Of a DNA stretch of 64,000 nucleotides, positions 27,032 to 37,800 are shown piece after piece. How positions within the stretch are numbered: position 1 is the first letter of the stretch; every line of letters starts with the position of its first letter. The notes below the pieces were generated by a model. It saw only the letters and a program-made list of their open reading frames with translations, had not been told where the DNA came from and made no database searches. The DNA is from JAGQVA01 sp041391725 (GTDB lineage Bacteria; Bacteroidota; Bacteroidia; J057). The translations under genes were made by a program, and so were the position numbers. The DNA lies in assembly GCA_041391725.1 (NCBI GenBank), contig JAWKNL010000022.1:47036-111035 (forward strand), in the 5' to 3' direction.

Positions 27032-28688
27032 TTTTCCACCTTCTGTAAGCAAATCTGCTCAGTCCGAAAATGATCACCAATAAAACCGGTAATCCAATAT
27101 TCAACACCCTGATCCATCCTGCATGATCGCGGGCTTTTTCCCGGCTGATCTGGCGCATGACCACTTCTTTGGAGCGAATCTCGTTGAGGGCTTCATCGCC
27201 TGCGAGATAGTCAATGGCATTCATCAGAAGGATTTTATTGTCGTAAGGAAGGAAACCTCTTTCCCCCCGGTAAAGTTTTCCCCGGGCAAATTCTCCATCG
27301 GAGATGATCGCCAGTTTGCCTGGCGCTGAAGGGTTATTGGCGCTGCCAAAACGCGCAGCGGGCGGATTGGGCGCAAGCGAATCTACCGGTGCGCGGCGCC
27401 CGCTGAAGAGCGACTGGAAGACGCCTTCGACCAGTACGCCGGCGTGTTTGTTTCCCTGCCGGAAGAGATTTTCGGGCGGGGGTGTCTGGATGTATTCATT
27501 GACATCGATAAACTGTCTCCCCTGTACCGTACGGCTGAGCGGGGAGGTCTGGAGAAATACGCTGGTCTGAAGGCCGGGAACATGGAAGGTATCGATGCTG
27601 GATGCATAGCGGAGCAATACTGCATCCACATTTCTGCTGATGGGGTGCGGGGGAAAATTAAATACCAGCGGATAAAATACCCATTTCCGGGAGAGGAAGG
27701 TGCCGCCCGATTCTCCCGGCTGGAATACTTCGGTACTTTCGGCTTCAAGATCCTGAATGAGATCGTAGTTGATCTTAATGCCGTACTTCATAAACAGGTC
27801 ATCGAGATTGAACTCGTAGAGTGAGGTGAGGGTGGCCTGTTTGCGATACATATCCATGTCCACCTGCTCCATATCCATCACCCAGAGTACACTTCCTCCT
27901 CTGATGAGGTATTGATCGATTTCGTATTTGTCTCTTTCGGAGAATGGTTTTTCCGGCTGAAGGATCACCAGCACATCTACCGAAGGGCTGATTTCGTATT
28001 CGGGTACATTGGCGAGATTGTAGGTATAGAGGTTGTAGGAATTCTGGATTTCGCGGCCCAGGTCGGGGATTTCTTCGACAGGCAATTCTCCATGTCCCTG
28101 CATGAGAGCAATGACGCCGCCCCGCTCTTTCTGCAATTTGCGAATGGCTGCGGTGAGTTTGTATTCGAGGTCTGCTTCGGCTTTGAGAAAATCCACATTC
28201 GGACCCTGTGCTGTCATAATGCTGGAGCCGCGAAGAAGGTCGATATAGAGTTCCCGGTCGCGATAGCGCATAAGGATCAGAGGCCACATATACTGCTCTT
28301 TGGTTTCTGTAGGTCCGACCCTGACTTTTACGGGAATGGGGCGGTAACCTTTTTGAGAAAAATCCTGAAGCAGTTCGGGGTTTTTTCCGGGATCGACAAA
28401 CTCAAATTCGAGATTTCCTCCGGCATAGAGTTTCATTTCGATCAGGGTGGTTCTGACAGCATCCTGAAATTTGCGGATATTGGGCGGGAAGTCGCCCTCC
28501 ATAAAGACGGTTACATACAGCGGGTAATCGAGGTTTTCGACAGTATGGAGTGTAAGGTCGGATAATGAGTATCGTTTTTCTTTGGTGAGGTCAACGCGAA
28601 AGAAATATCCGGATCCAATGAGGTTGATCACCAGCAGAAGGGCTATTGCGATAAGAAGCCGGATATTTTTCTGAAAAGTTTTCCGCAT
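27012..28688 (-). CDS. gldG: Gliding-motility ABC transporter auxiliary protein GldG
   Basis: A 558-residue GldG-type protein. One N-terminal membrane helix (LLIAIALLLVINLIGSGYFF) is followed by RVDLTKEKRYSLSDLT, the hallmark opening of GldG, then a large periplasmic ABC_transp_aux region with LMQGHGELPVEE. A C-terminal membrane helix (IGLPVLLVIIFGL) precedes a basic tail. With GldF and the ATPase GldA it forms the ABC complex needed for gliding in Flavobacterium; in non-gliding relatives its role is unknown. It is separated from gldF by one gene and overlaps the carboxylase gene. Confidence 0.9.
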   Translation of the reverse strand: MRKTFQKNIRLLIAIALLLVINLIGSGYFFRVDLTKEKRYSLSDLTLHTVENLDYPLYVTVFMEGDFPPNIRKFQDAVRTTLIEMKLYAGGNLEFEFVDPGKNPELLQDFSQKGYRPIPVKVRVGPTETKEQYMWPLILMRYRDRELYIDLLRGSSIMTAQGPNVDFLKAEADLEYKLTAAIRKLQKERGGVIALMQGHGELPVEEIPDLGREIQNSYNLYTYNLANVPEYEISPSVDVLVILQPEKPFSERDKYEIDQYLIRGGSVLWVMDMEQVDMDMYRKQATLTSLYEFNLDDLFMKYGIKINYDLIQDLEAESTEVFQPGESGGTFLSRKWVFYPLVFNFPPHPISRNVDAVLLRYASSIDTFHVPGLQTSVFLQTSPLSRTVQGRQFIDVNEYIQTPPPENLFRQGNKHAGVLVEGVFQSLFSGRRAPVDSLAPNPPAARFGSANNPSAPGKLAIISDGEFARGKLYRGERGFLPYDNKILLMNAIDYLAGDEALNEIRSKEVVMRQISREKARDHAGWIRVLNIGLPVLLVIIFGLSRFAYRRWKNEKTNA

Positions 28689-28738
28689 ACAGGCGATTTA
28701 AAAGAGAAAAATCAAAAATACAGGAGAATTTTCCACTA

Positions 28739-29344
28739 TCAAAACGATAGCCGCAGGCCGATTTGCTGCGCACCGGGAGCGATCATGAGCCGGTAACCGG
28801 CCTGGTTTTGTTTTTTGTGAATAATAAATGCAGAGAGATCATACAGAAAAAGAAATCCTCCCTGAAGCATAAGTGACTGGCCATAACCTTTGAGTCTTAA
28901 CTGATCGGAAGGAGTATTTTTGGCTTTTTCTGTTAAAAAAATGCCTGTTGTGATATAGGCCAGATCCAACCCTGCATTAAATAGCAGGATTTGCTCGGTT
29001 TTTTGTTGTTCGCGGAAGGTCTGCCATTCATCGAAATCCCCGGGCTGCTGGCGGAGTGTGCCGATAAACCCTCCGGTTGCGAGGCCGAGGTTGATGACAT
29101 TCCACCAGATATTCATTTCATGGAAGTAGCGCAAATGAGCCTCTGCCTGCGGTCTCAGCACAAGTCCGGAGGCAATGTTGGCAGTAGCCCACCCGCCAAG
29201 CACCCACATCGTGTTGCGGGTAGTCTGAATTCTGCGGGCATTGATTTCGCTCAGGTCAGGTTGTGCACAGGCTGTGTGCATGATTGAAACAGCCAGCAGT
29301 AAACCTGTAAAATAAGTTGCGTATTTCATGGCAGGATAAATCAT
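28739..29344 (-). CDS. Membrane protein of unknown function between gldF and gldG
   Basis: A 201-residue protein with a signal peptide (FTGLLLAVSIMHTACA then Q) and three or four further hydrophobic stretches, including TMWVLGGWATANIASGLVL and SLMLQGGFLFLYDLSAFII. The start ATG 29344 overlaps the gldF stop as ATGA, so translation is probably coupled; ATG 29329 is an alternative that gives a tighter signal peptide. It resembles a widespread Bacteroidota membrane family, possibly DUF6992, of unknown role. Its insertion between gldF and gldG suggests a link to that ABC complex or simple co-transcription. Confidence 0.68.
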   Translation of the reverse strand: MIYPAMKYATYFTGLLLAVSIMHTACAQPDLSEINARRIQTTRNTMWVLGGWATANIASGLVLRPQAEAHLRYFHEMNIWWNVINLGLATGGFIGTLRQQPGDFDEWQTFREQQKTEQILLFNAGLDLAYITTGIFLTEKAKNTPSDQLRLKGYGQSLMLQGGFLFLYDLSAFIIHKKQNQAGYRLMIAPGAQQIGLRLSF

Positions 29345-30075
29345 GTACGTTTGATGCTGGTTACGATTTTGGTACCGATCAGGGCGATAGCAACAAAACT
29401 CAGAAAGTAGAGGGCATCGCGCGAATCAATAACCCCGCGGCTGATGCTCTGGTAGTGTTCGTTGATACTAAGCTGAAGAAAAAAACGGTTAATCCCCGAA
29501 AGGGCTTTGATTCCTGCCATCAGGTCAAAAGCCTGATAGAAGAAAAAACAGAGGAAAACGCCCGATACAAAAGCCACAATCTGATTGTCGGTAAGCGCAG
29601 AGGTAAACAGGCCAATGGCTGCAAAAATACATCCCAGAAAAAACAAGCCGATATAGGCGCCCATCGTCGCGCCGCTGTCGATATTGCCCACAGGATCTCC
29701 CAGCCAGTAAACCGTAAAATAATAAACGAGGGTGGGGAAAAGGGAGAAAAAAACCAGGAAAACGGCGGCCAGGTATTTTCCCGCAATGATCTGCCAGTCG
29801 GTGAGGGGTTTGGTTACGAGAAACTCCATCGTCCCCGTTTTGAATTCTTCCGAAAATGCCCGCATGGTAATAGCCGGAACCAGAAATAAAAACAGGTAAG
29901 GCCCCACATAAAACAGCGAATCCATGGTTGCAAAGCCCGTTTCAAGGATATTGTATTCAAATACCCAGAAAAACAAACCTGTACCAGCCAGGAAGACAGC
30001 AATTACCATATAGGCAATCAGTGAGTTGAAAAAACTCGCAACTTCCTTCCGAAAAATTGTATGGATATTTCTCAT
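29341..30075 (-). CDS. gldF: Gliding-motility ABC transporter permease GldF
   Basis: A 244-residue ABC-2-type permease with six membrane segments. The family pattern is clear: IFRKEVASFFNSLIAYMVI at the N terminus, the LFLFLVPAITMRAFSEEFKTGTMEFL block and LTDWQIIAGKYLAAVFLV. It pairs with GldG, and with a GldA ATPase not present in this window. The gene heads the minus-strand run gldF - membrane protein - gldG - biotin carboxylase - DUF434 - acyl-CoA ligase. Confidence 0.9.
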   Translation of the reverse strand: MRNIHTIFRKEVASFFNSLIAYMVIAVFLAGTGLFFWVFEYNILETGFATMDSLFYVGPYLFLFLVPAITMRAFSEEFKTGTMEFLVTKPLTDWQIIAGKYLAAVFLVFFSLFPTLVYYFTVYWLGDPVGNIDSGATMGAYIGLFFLGCIFAAIGLFTSALTDNQIVAFVSGVFLCFFFYQAFDLMAGIKALSGINRFFLQLSINEHYQSISRGVIDSRDALYFLSFVAIALIGTKIVTSIKRT

Positions 30076-30163
30076 TGCTTATTTTGCCCCAACAAAATAC
30101 AGCATAATTCGGTTTTTTTTCCAGTACATCAACGAAAATCCTTCTGATTTACTTCTCCTGGCT

Positions 30164-31045
30164 ATGGAAACAGAAATAATTCAGCCACAAACAGAGAAAA
30201 TCATTCACGTTTGTAAAAACTGTGACAATGAATTCTCCGGCAACTACTGCAATGAGTGCGGCCAGCCTGTCGATGGCACCGAACCACCGAGCGTGTGGGG
30301 CATTTTACTTTATCATTTTTACCATTTTCTCCACAATCTGCGGGAATTTACATTTACCTCGTGGCAGTTGTTAATTCGCCCCGGAACCGTTTTGCTGGAG
30401 TACAGAGCCGGGAAACATAAAAAATACTACAACCCGCTCAATTATTTCCTTGTCGTGGGCTCTGCGTATCTTTTTTTCTTCCTGAATTTTGCTCCGGGAA
30501 AAACCGAGGCAGACATGAAAAGGCAAATGGAAATGTATGGGCAGTCGCCCGTAGAGGAGCTTACCCCTGAGGCATACGAGGCACTCGATGAAGCCGCGAA
30601 ACGCAAATACGACAGCCAGAAGATGGTACTGGAAAATCAGATGAAAATGATGCAATGGATGCAGCAGCATTTCAACATGATGATGCTCCTGACTGCGCCA
30701 TTTTTTGCTATGGGGATTTATTTTGCTTTCCGCAAATTCGGCTATACGCTAGGGGACCAGCTTCAGTTTACCTTTCACCTTTACGGATTTTCTACCCTTA
30801 TCACCCTGCCGGTGATTCCGTTTGGCAATCCGATGGATGTCTCGGATGTTACCAAGTTTTATACGCTTCCGGCGTTTGTTTTGTATTTTGCATGGGCGTT
30901 TAAGGATTTATATAAAATTTCTTATTTCAAAGGAATCTGGAAAATAATCCTCAGCTATGCGATTTATATGGTTATTTTCCTGATTGTGTCCATATCCATT
31001 GGTATTACAATCGGCATTGGATACGCCGTATTCGCCCTCCGGTAA
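30164..31045 (+). CDS. DUF3667 membrane protein with N-terminal zinc ribbon
   Basis: A 293-residue protein. The N terminus has a four-cysteine zinc ribbon (VCKNCDNEFSGNYCNECGQ), then a cytoplasmic helix with YRAGKHKKYYNPLNYFLVVG, which is the DUF3667 signature, and four or five membrane helices toward the C terminus. ATG 30164 was chosen because the family starts just before the ribbon; the longer frame from 30026 overlaps the divergent gldF gene. The function of DUF3667 is unknown. Confidence 0.85.
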   Translation: METEIIQPQTEKIIHVCKNCDNEFSGNYCNECGQPVDGTEPPSVWGILLYHFYHFLHNLREFTFTSWQLLIRPGTVLLEYRAGKHKKYYNPLNYFLVVGSAYLFFFLNFAPGKTEADMKRQMEMYGQSPVEELTPEAYEALDEAAKRKYDSQKMVLENQMKMMQWMQQHFNMMMLLTAPFFAMGIYFAFRKFGYTLGDQLQFTFHLYGFSTLITLPVIPFGNPMDVSDVTKFYTLPAFVLYFAWAFKDLYKISYFKGIWKIILSYAIYMVIFLIVSISIGITIGIGYAVFALR

Positions 31046-31121
31046 AGTAATTTTACGGGTATAGGAATTGCCCCGGCAACCCGCTACATTCAGCCTGTAA
31101 TTTTACTTTTATTACAAGCAT

Positions 31122-32426
31122 ATGTATCGCCTGAAATGGTTGCTGATTGTTGTCATTGTGGCTGTATGCCACGCATGTGATTCGCTCCCCGGTACTGCCT
31201 GCCCGCCAGCACCTGCTGACCCCGGTTATGGTACACCCGCGCCCCCGGCCTCACGTTCCAGTATGAATATCGAACTAAGCCAGCGTTATATCCGTGAAAA
31301 GGTGCGGACCATGATGCAGTCGCCTCCCTCCGCTTCCAGCGGGGTGGACATAGGCACGGTGCGCCTCTCCCAGGAGACGGATGCCCAGGGCAATCCCCTT
31401 CATCTGCTGAATGTGGTGATCAGCCCCTGGCTTCGGGGCAATGGCGATTCGACTGTATCGCTTCAGCGGTCATACGAACTGAAATTGCGCATTGTGCCGT
31501 ATCTGATTACACCAGTTACCGAGCCGGACTCCAACCGCCGCAGGTCTCTCCTTTGTCCCAATGGAAATTGCACGGCTGATAACGGTATTTTGATACAATT
31601 CGCATTTTACGAATTGTTTGGCAGAATCAATCAGGCGCCTGTGTTTTGCGGTTCTGCAGGTTATGATATGATTGATGGTCAGGTGCTGGGTTCGGTTTAT
31701 AAAAGCCTTGAATCGGCCCGCCCGGTAGTGGTTCAGGCCGACGGCCTGCTTGCTATGGGCGCAGGTCTTGCCGGTATCCCTATGGGGCTGACGGGGGTCG
31801 CGCTGGGCTCTGATCTTGAGTTGAAAGTGGGCTTGCTGTTTGACGTGGGAACCCCGGCGGTGTTTGATCCGCAGGTTTCGCTAAGCCACTTTCCCGATGC
31901 AGACTGGGGCGTGTCGCTCGATACCAGCCTTCTGAGTATGGCGGTACGCCGGAGTGCCATTGCCCAGGCGACATCCACAGATCCCCGGGTAAGTGTTTCG
32001 GGGGTTCGGGTAGGATATACAACAGCGGGTTTTGAAGTGGTGGCTTCAGGCCAGATAAATCTTTGCGGGGGCATCAGCTTCACGGCATCTACAGTTGTAA
32101 GCCCACAATTGTGCAGAAAAAGTGACGGCACGGTGGTATTGCAGGTTTGCTCCGGAAAAGCCGACACGAACCCCAAAGCCAGTTTTCTTCAGGGAATATG
32201 TTATCTGGGATCACAGTTTCTCAGTGCTTTTTCGGGCGGATGGTCCACAGCGGTCATAAAAAGCGGGACTTGCCCCGACATGGGAAATATATCTTTTCAG
32301 GCCGGGCCCGGAGATGTATTGTACGGAACCAGCCTGGACACTGACCAGTTTTTTTATATTGCCGGGAGGAGCACATTTATCGACGGTCAGATAAACCGCG
32401 CGCCTGCCCCTGCGGATTGCCGGTGA
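31122..32426 (+). CDS. Hypothetical lipoprotein
   Basis: A 434-residue protein with a lipoprotein signal: LLIVVIVAVCHAC with Cys 19 as the likely lipidation site and DSLPGTAC after it. A proline-rich linker (PPAPADPGYGTPAPPAS) leads to a beta-rich domain of about 370 residues with several cysteines, consistent with disulfides in the periplasm or at the surface. No family was recognised. It stands alone upstream of mqnC. Confidence 0.65.
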   Translation: MYRLKWLLIVVIVAVCHACDSLPGTACPPAPADPGYGTPAPPASRSSMNIELSQRYIREKVRTMMQSPPSASSGVDIGTVRLSQETDAQGNPLHLLNVVISPWLRGNGDSTVSLQRSYELKLRIVPYLITPVTEPDSNRRRSLLCPNGNCTADNGILIQFAFYELFGRINQAPVFCGSAGYDMIDGQVLGSVYKSLESARPVVVQADGLLAMGAGLAGIPMGLTGVALGSDLELKVGLLFDVGTPAVFDPQVSLSHFPDADWGVSLDTSLLSMAVRRSAIAQATSTDPRVSVSGVRVGYTTAGFEVVASGQINLCGGISFTASTVVSPQLCRKSDGTVVLQVCSGKADTNPKASFLQGICYLGSQFLSAFSGGWSTAVIKSGTCPDMGNISFQAGPGDVLYGTSLDTDQFFYIAGRSTFIDGQINRAPAPADCR

Positions 32427-32465
32427 AGTATTGGACATACCTTTCACTTTTTTTTGAAACTTTTG

Positions 32466-32473
32466 TACCTTTG
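32466..32473 (+). promoter_or_regulatory. -7 box TACCTTTG before mqnC
   Basis: A perfect TAnnTTTG box 18 bases before ATG 32492, preceded by a T-rich stretch. It gives mqnC its own promoter. Confidence 0.55.
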
Positions 32474-32491
32474 CGGAGTTAAGGTTAAAAA

Positions 32492-33631
32492 ATGAATACC
32501 AGCGAACTACTGAAAAAAGCCCTGAACTTTGAGTTTCTGACTCAGGAAGAAGGCGTACATCTGCATCACCATGCAGCAACGGCAGATCTCATGTACGTGG
32601 CCAATGAAATGCGCAAGGTGCACAAAAAAGACACTTTGGGCATAGTTACCTGGCAGATAGACCGGAATGTAAATACCACCAATGTCTGTGTGGCCAACTG
32701 CAAATTTTGCAATTTCTTTGTACCACCTACCGAGAAATACGCGCACAAAGCCTATATCACCGATGATGAAACCTATAAGCGTAAGGCAGAAGAAACATTC
32801 GCGCTGGGGGGCGATCAGTTTCTGCTTCAGGGAGGACATCACCCGGATCTGGGGGTAGAATTTTATGAAGATACCTTCAGAAAGCTCAAGACCTGGTTTC
32901 CCAATCTCCGCCTGCATACGCTGGGGCCACCGGAGATTGTGCATATATCGCAGCTTTCGGGGTTGACCTATCGGGAGACCCTGACCCGCCTGATGGCGGC
33001 AGGAATGGACTCCATGCCCGGTGCCGGCGCCGAAATCCTCAACGACCGTGTGCGCAGGATCATTTCCAACGGAAAATGCGGCGGCAAAGAATGGCTCGAT
33101 GTCATGCGGGCAGCGCACCAACTGGGACTGACGACCAGCGCCACGATGATGTTTGGCCATATCGAAACAATCGATGAGCGGTTTGAGCATCTGGTCTGGA
33201 TCAGAGAAGTTCAGTCAGAAAAACCTGAAGGTCAGAATGGCTTTAAAGCCTTCATCCCCTGGCCCTATCAGGATGACGGAACCCTCCTCAACCGGGTAAA
33301 AGGCGTGCGCAATACTGTCACCGCTGACGAATATGTGCGCATGATTGCCTTGAGCCGCATTATGCTTCCCAATATTGAAAATATTCAGGCCTCATGGCTG
33401 ACCGTGGGCCCGGAAGTGGCTCAGCTTTGTCTGCACGGCGGTGCCAATGACCTTGGTTCAATCATGATTGAGGAAAATGTGGTTTCCGCTGCCGGAGCAC
33501 CCTACAGACTCAATGCAGAGGAGATTCAGCGCGTCATTGCAGAAGCCGGATTTACCCCCCGCTTGCGCAACCAGCTCTACGAATTCCGGGAAACACCGGC
33601 TCCGTTGGAGGGAAAAATGGTGGTTGCATAG
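32492..33631 (+). CDS. mqnC: Cyclic dehypoxanthinyl futalosine synthase
   Basis: A 379-residue radical SAM enzyme of the futalosine route to menaquinone; it cyclises dehypoxanthine futalosine. The 4Fe-4S cluster motif CVANCKFC (CxxxCxxC) lies near residue 68, followed by FFVPPTEKYAHKAY. The substrate region includes LLQGGHHPDLGVEFYED, and the C-terminal GGANDLGSIMIEENVVSAAG is typical of MqnC. Length is normal. It implies that the organism makes menaquinone by the futalosine pathway, with the other mqn genes elsewhere. Confidence 0.93.
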   Translation: MNTSELLKKALNFEFLTQEEGVHLHHHAATADLMYVANEMRKVHKKDTLGIVTWQIDRNVNTTNVCVANCKFCNFFVPPTEKYAHKAYITDDETYKRKAEETFALGGDQFLLQGGHHPDLGVEFYEDTFRKLKTWFPNLRLHTLGPPEIVHISQLSGLTYRETLTRLMAAGMDSMPGAGAEILNDRVRRIISNGKCGGKEWLDVMRAAHQLGLTTSATMMFGHIETIDERFEHLVWIREVQSEKPEGQNGFKAFIPWPYQDDGTLLNRVKGVRNTVTADEYVRMIALSRIMLPNIENIQASWLTVGPEVAQLCLHGGANDLGSIMIEENVVSAAGAPYRLNAEEIQRVIAEAGFTPRLRNQLYEFRETPAPLEGKMVVA

Positions 33632-33728
33632 CTTTGCACAGCAAAAAAACGTGAATTGCAGGCAAAAAAATAGATAATTCATTGTCTGTAATGTAAATTG
33701 GGGAGCTATATAAATCTATTGCTTTAAT

Positions 33729-34811
33729 ATGCGTCCTCTCCTTATTATCCTGGTGGTAATCGTGGTACTCATTGCCGGAAAACTTCTGTTTTTTAGCGGT
33801 GATTCTCCCTCCCCGCAGGCCGCCCCTCAAAACTCCGGAGGATCTCCTTCTCCTGCCGCCAGCAAAGCAGGGGCTATCCCTGTCAATATTTACCTGGCCA
33901 AAGAGGAAATCACTGACAATACTGTCTATGCCTCCGGAACGGTGATCGCCAATGAAGATGTAGAACTCAAAAGTGAAGTTTCCGGCAGGCTCATCAAACT
34001 CTACTTTAAAGAAGGCAGCTATGTGCAGAAAGGCCAGCTTATTGCCAAACTCAACGACGATGAGCTGGTTGCTCAGTTGAAAAAGCTGGATTACGAAGAA
34101 CAATTAGCCAAGCAGATTGAAGCCAGACAGAAAAAACTTCTGGACATCAACGCCATCAGCAAAGAGGAATACGACATTGCGATGAATCAGGTCAATACCC
34201 TCAGCGCAGATAAGGAACTGCTTCAGGTACAACTCGCCAAAACTTCTATCAAAGCACCTTTCAGCGGCAGAATCGGACTCAAAAATATCAGCGAAGGCGC
34301 CTATATCACTCCCGCCGTCATTATCGCCCAGATTACCCAGACCAGTCCGGTGAAAATCGATTTCCCCATACCCGAAAAATACGCAACACTTGTAAAGGCG
34401 GGGCAGAATGTCTCATTCACCATGGATGGATCTGACGAAATTTTCGAAGCTTCGGTTCTGGCCGTTGACCCCAAAGTAAATGAAGACCTGCGTACCCTGA
34501 TGATCCGTGCTTCCTTCAACAATGCCAAAGGAGCACTTCTCCCCGGCATGTTTGTGAGGGTAACCGTTCCGCTCGGATCAGAAAAATCAATTATGGTTCC
34601 CTCAGAAGCGATTGTGCCTATTCTCAAAGGGAAAAAGGTATATGTGATGAAGGATGGGAAGGCAGTCGAAGCTATCGTGCAGACTGGTCTCCGCACAGAT
34701 AAAGCCGTGCAGGTACTGGGCGGCCTTTCAGTGGGAGATTCTGTCATTGTGAGCGGCCTGATGACGGTGAAAGAAAATTCACCCGTAGAATTAAAAGAGT
34801 TGGTGAACTAG
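33729..34811 (+). CDS. RND efflux periplasmic adaptor subunit
   Basis: A 360-residue membrane-fusion protein. An N-terminal hydrophobic anchor (LLIILVVIVVLIAGKLLFF) is followed by a Ser/Pro/Ala linker. The lipoyl-like halves are visible in VIANEDVELKSEVSGRLIKL and IKAPFSGRIGLKNISEGAYI, a short helical hairpin lies between them, and the beta-barrel and membrane-proximal domains follow. It links the inner-membrane pump to the TolC channel. It is first in a three-gene operon, 28 bases before the pump gene. Confidence 0.92.
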   Translation: MRPLLIILVVIVVLIAGKLLFFSGDSPSPQAAPQNSGGSPSPAASKAGAIPVNIYLAKEEITDNTVYASGTVIANEDVELKSEVSGRLIKLYFKEGSYVQKGQLIAKLNDDELVAQLKKLDYEEQLAKQIEARQKKLLDINAISKEEYDIAMNQVNTLSADKELLQVQLAKTSIKAPFSGRIGLKNISEGAYITPAVIIAQITQTSPVKIDFPIPEKYATLVKAGQNVSFTMDGSDEIFEASVLAVDPKVNEDLRTLMIRASFNNAKGALLPGMFVRVTVPLGSEKSIMVPSEAIVPILKGKKVYVMKDGKAVEAIVQTGLRTDKAVQVLGGLSVGDSVIVSGLMTVKENSPVELKELVN

Positions 34812-34839
34812 TTATTAACCAAACTAAACCGGGAAACCC

Positions 34840-37800
34840 ATGTCTCTATCAACATTGTCCATCAAACGCCCCGTGCTGGCGATCGTGATGAACCTGATGA
34901 TTATCCTTTTCGGGGTAATCGCATTTATGTATCTGGGTGTAAGAGAATATCCGGGCATTGACCCGCCGATTGTATCGGTACGAACCAGTTATCCCGGGGC
35001 GAACTCTTCCATTATCGAAGCCGAAATCACCGAGCCGCTGGAAAAGGCGATCAACAGTGTGGCGGGCATTCGTACAGTAAGCTCGGCGAGTAATCAGGGC
35101 TCCAGCAATATCACCATCGAATTTAACCTCGATGTGGATATGGAACAGGCCGCCAATGATGTGCGGGACAAAGTCTCACAGGCGGTTTCCCAGTTGCCCA
35201 AAGACATTGACGGGCTCCCCACAGTGCAGAAGTCAGATGCAGATTCGGAGACCATTATGGCCATGACACTGGAGAGCAGCGACCGTTCCCTGCTCGAACT
35301 GGGCGACTACGCCGACAACGTGATTGGCCCCCGGTTTGAGACTGTACCGGGTGTGAGTAATGTGCAGATCTGGGGACTGAAGCGGTATGCCATGCGCATC
35401 TGGATGGATCCCGGGAAAATGGCCGCGCAGGGAGTCACGACTCAGGACGTGAAGTCTGCGCTCGACAGAGAGAATGTCGAACTTCCCAGCGGAAAACTTC
35501 AGGGCGACAACACCGAACTTACCGTAAAAACCATTGGCCGTTTTCGCACAGAGGAGGACTTTAATAACCTGATTGTCAAAACCATTGGCGATAAAAACAT
35601 TCGCCTTCAGGATGTAGGGTTTGCAGTTCTTGGCCCTGACAACGAAGAATCTATTCTCCGGATCAATAACGTGCCCAGGGTAGGGGTAGCGATCAAACCG
35701 CAGCCCGGCGCCAATTACCTCGAAATTGCAAGTGAAGTCAGAAAAAGATTTGAAGACATTCAGCGCGATCTTCCCGCCGATTTTTCCTTCACCATGTTTC
35801 TCGATTATACCGTATTTATCGAGCAGGCGATCGAAGAAGTGGCAGAAACCCTGATGATCGCCATTGTGCTCGTAGTACTTATTATTTTCCTGTTTTTCCG
35901 CGACTGGGTGATTGCTAGTCGCCCGCTGATTGACATTCCCGTATCTCTGATCGGTACATTTTTTATCATGTGGATCATGGGATTTTCCATCAACGTACTT
36001 ACCCTTCTGGCGATCGTACTTGCCACGGGTCTGGTGGTAGATGATGGGATTGTCGTAACAGAAAACATATACAAAAAGATAGAGCAGGGGATGAGTCCCA
36101 TTGAGGCAGCGGTCAAGGGTGCCAATGAAATTATTTTTGCCATTCTTTCCACCTCCATTACCCTTGCGGCGGTATTTCTTCCGGTGATATTTATGAGCGG
36201 GTTTGTGGGAAAACTATTCCGCGAATTTGGTATCGTGCTCGCCTGTGCGGTGTTGATTTCGGCCTTTGTGTCCCTCACGCTTACGCCCATGCTGAATGCC
36301 TACCTCGTCAGAAAAAAAGACAAGCCCAACCGCTTCTACGAGCGTACAGAGCCTTTTTTCAGGAGAATGGAAAACAGCTACCATGAAGGGCTGCGGAAGT
36401 TTCTCGACAGGCGATGGGTAGCTTTCCCTATATTTGCTGTGGTGGTGGCGATGATTTATTTTTTCGGCTCAAGTCTTAAATCCGAACTCGCACCGCTCGA
36501 CGACCGCAGTGTAATCAGAGGCAGCATGTCCACCCCGGAAGGATCTTCCTACGAATTTATGGACAACTACGTGCAGCGGGCCGCCGATATGATGTTGAAA
36601 AACCTGCCCGAAGCCGAAGGCATCATGACCTATACTGCTCCCGGATTTGCCGGGTCAGGTGCGCCCAATACGGCTTTTTCACGAATCACGCTGGTGGAGC
36701 CCGACCAGCGAACCCGCTCTCAGAGTGAATTAACTACTTATCTCAACAGCCAGTTTAAGAAAATGCCCGACGGCAAAGCCTTTGCCACAGAGCAACCGAC
36801 CATTGCTGTCAATAAACGTGCAGGGCTGCCGGTGCAGTTTGTGCTTCAGGCCCCCGATTTTGAAACACTCAGGGAATATGTTCCCCGCTTTCTGGAAGAA
36901 GTCGAAAATGACCCCACATTTACTGTTTTTGATACAGATCTTAAGTTTAATAAACCCGAACTCGAAATCGTCATCGACAGAGAAAAAGCCAAAAGTATGG
37001 GGGTTTCCGTGGCAGATGTCGCCGTTACCATGCAGTTGGCGTTTGCCGGACAGCGGTTTGGGTATTTCCATATGAATGGCCGCCAGTATCCCGTGATCGG
37101 GCAGTTTGACCGGGGAAATCGCGACGAGCCACTCGACCTCAAATCACTGTATGTCAAAAACAATCAGGGCGTGCTGATACAGCTAGACAATATTGTAAAA
37201 ACCGCTGAAGAAAGCAGTCCTCCGCAGTTGTATCACTACAACCGGTTTCTGAGTGCGACGGTATCTGCGGGACTTGCCCCCGGGAAAACGGTAGGGGAGG
37301 GGATTGCCGCGATGGAAAGTATTCGCGACCGGCTGGATGATCCCCGGATCAGGGCCGAACTCACCGGCAGCTCCCGCGATTTTCAGGAAAGCTCCAACAG
37401 TACGCTTTTCTCCTTTTTGCTGGCGCTGATTCTGGTTTACCTTATCCTTGCAGCGCAGTTTGAGAGTTTTGTTGACCCGTTTGTCATCATGCTTACCGTG
37501 CCGCTGGCGCTGGCGGGAGCAATGTTTTCGCTGTGGTTGTTTGATCAGACGCTGAATATTTTCAGCCAGATCGGGATTATTATGCTCATAGGGTTGGTAA
37601 CGAAAAACGGAATTCTGATCGTGGAGTTTGCCAATCAGTTGCGCGAGAAAGGGATGACGATTGCGGAAGCCGCCCATGAAGCTGCGACCATGCGTATGCG
37701 GCCCATCATCATGACCACCCTGGCCACTGCGCTGGGCGCGCTGCCGATTGCGCTGGCGCTCGGTTCTGCGGGTGAAAGCCGTATGTCGATGGGCATTGTG

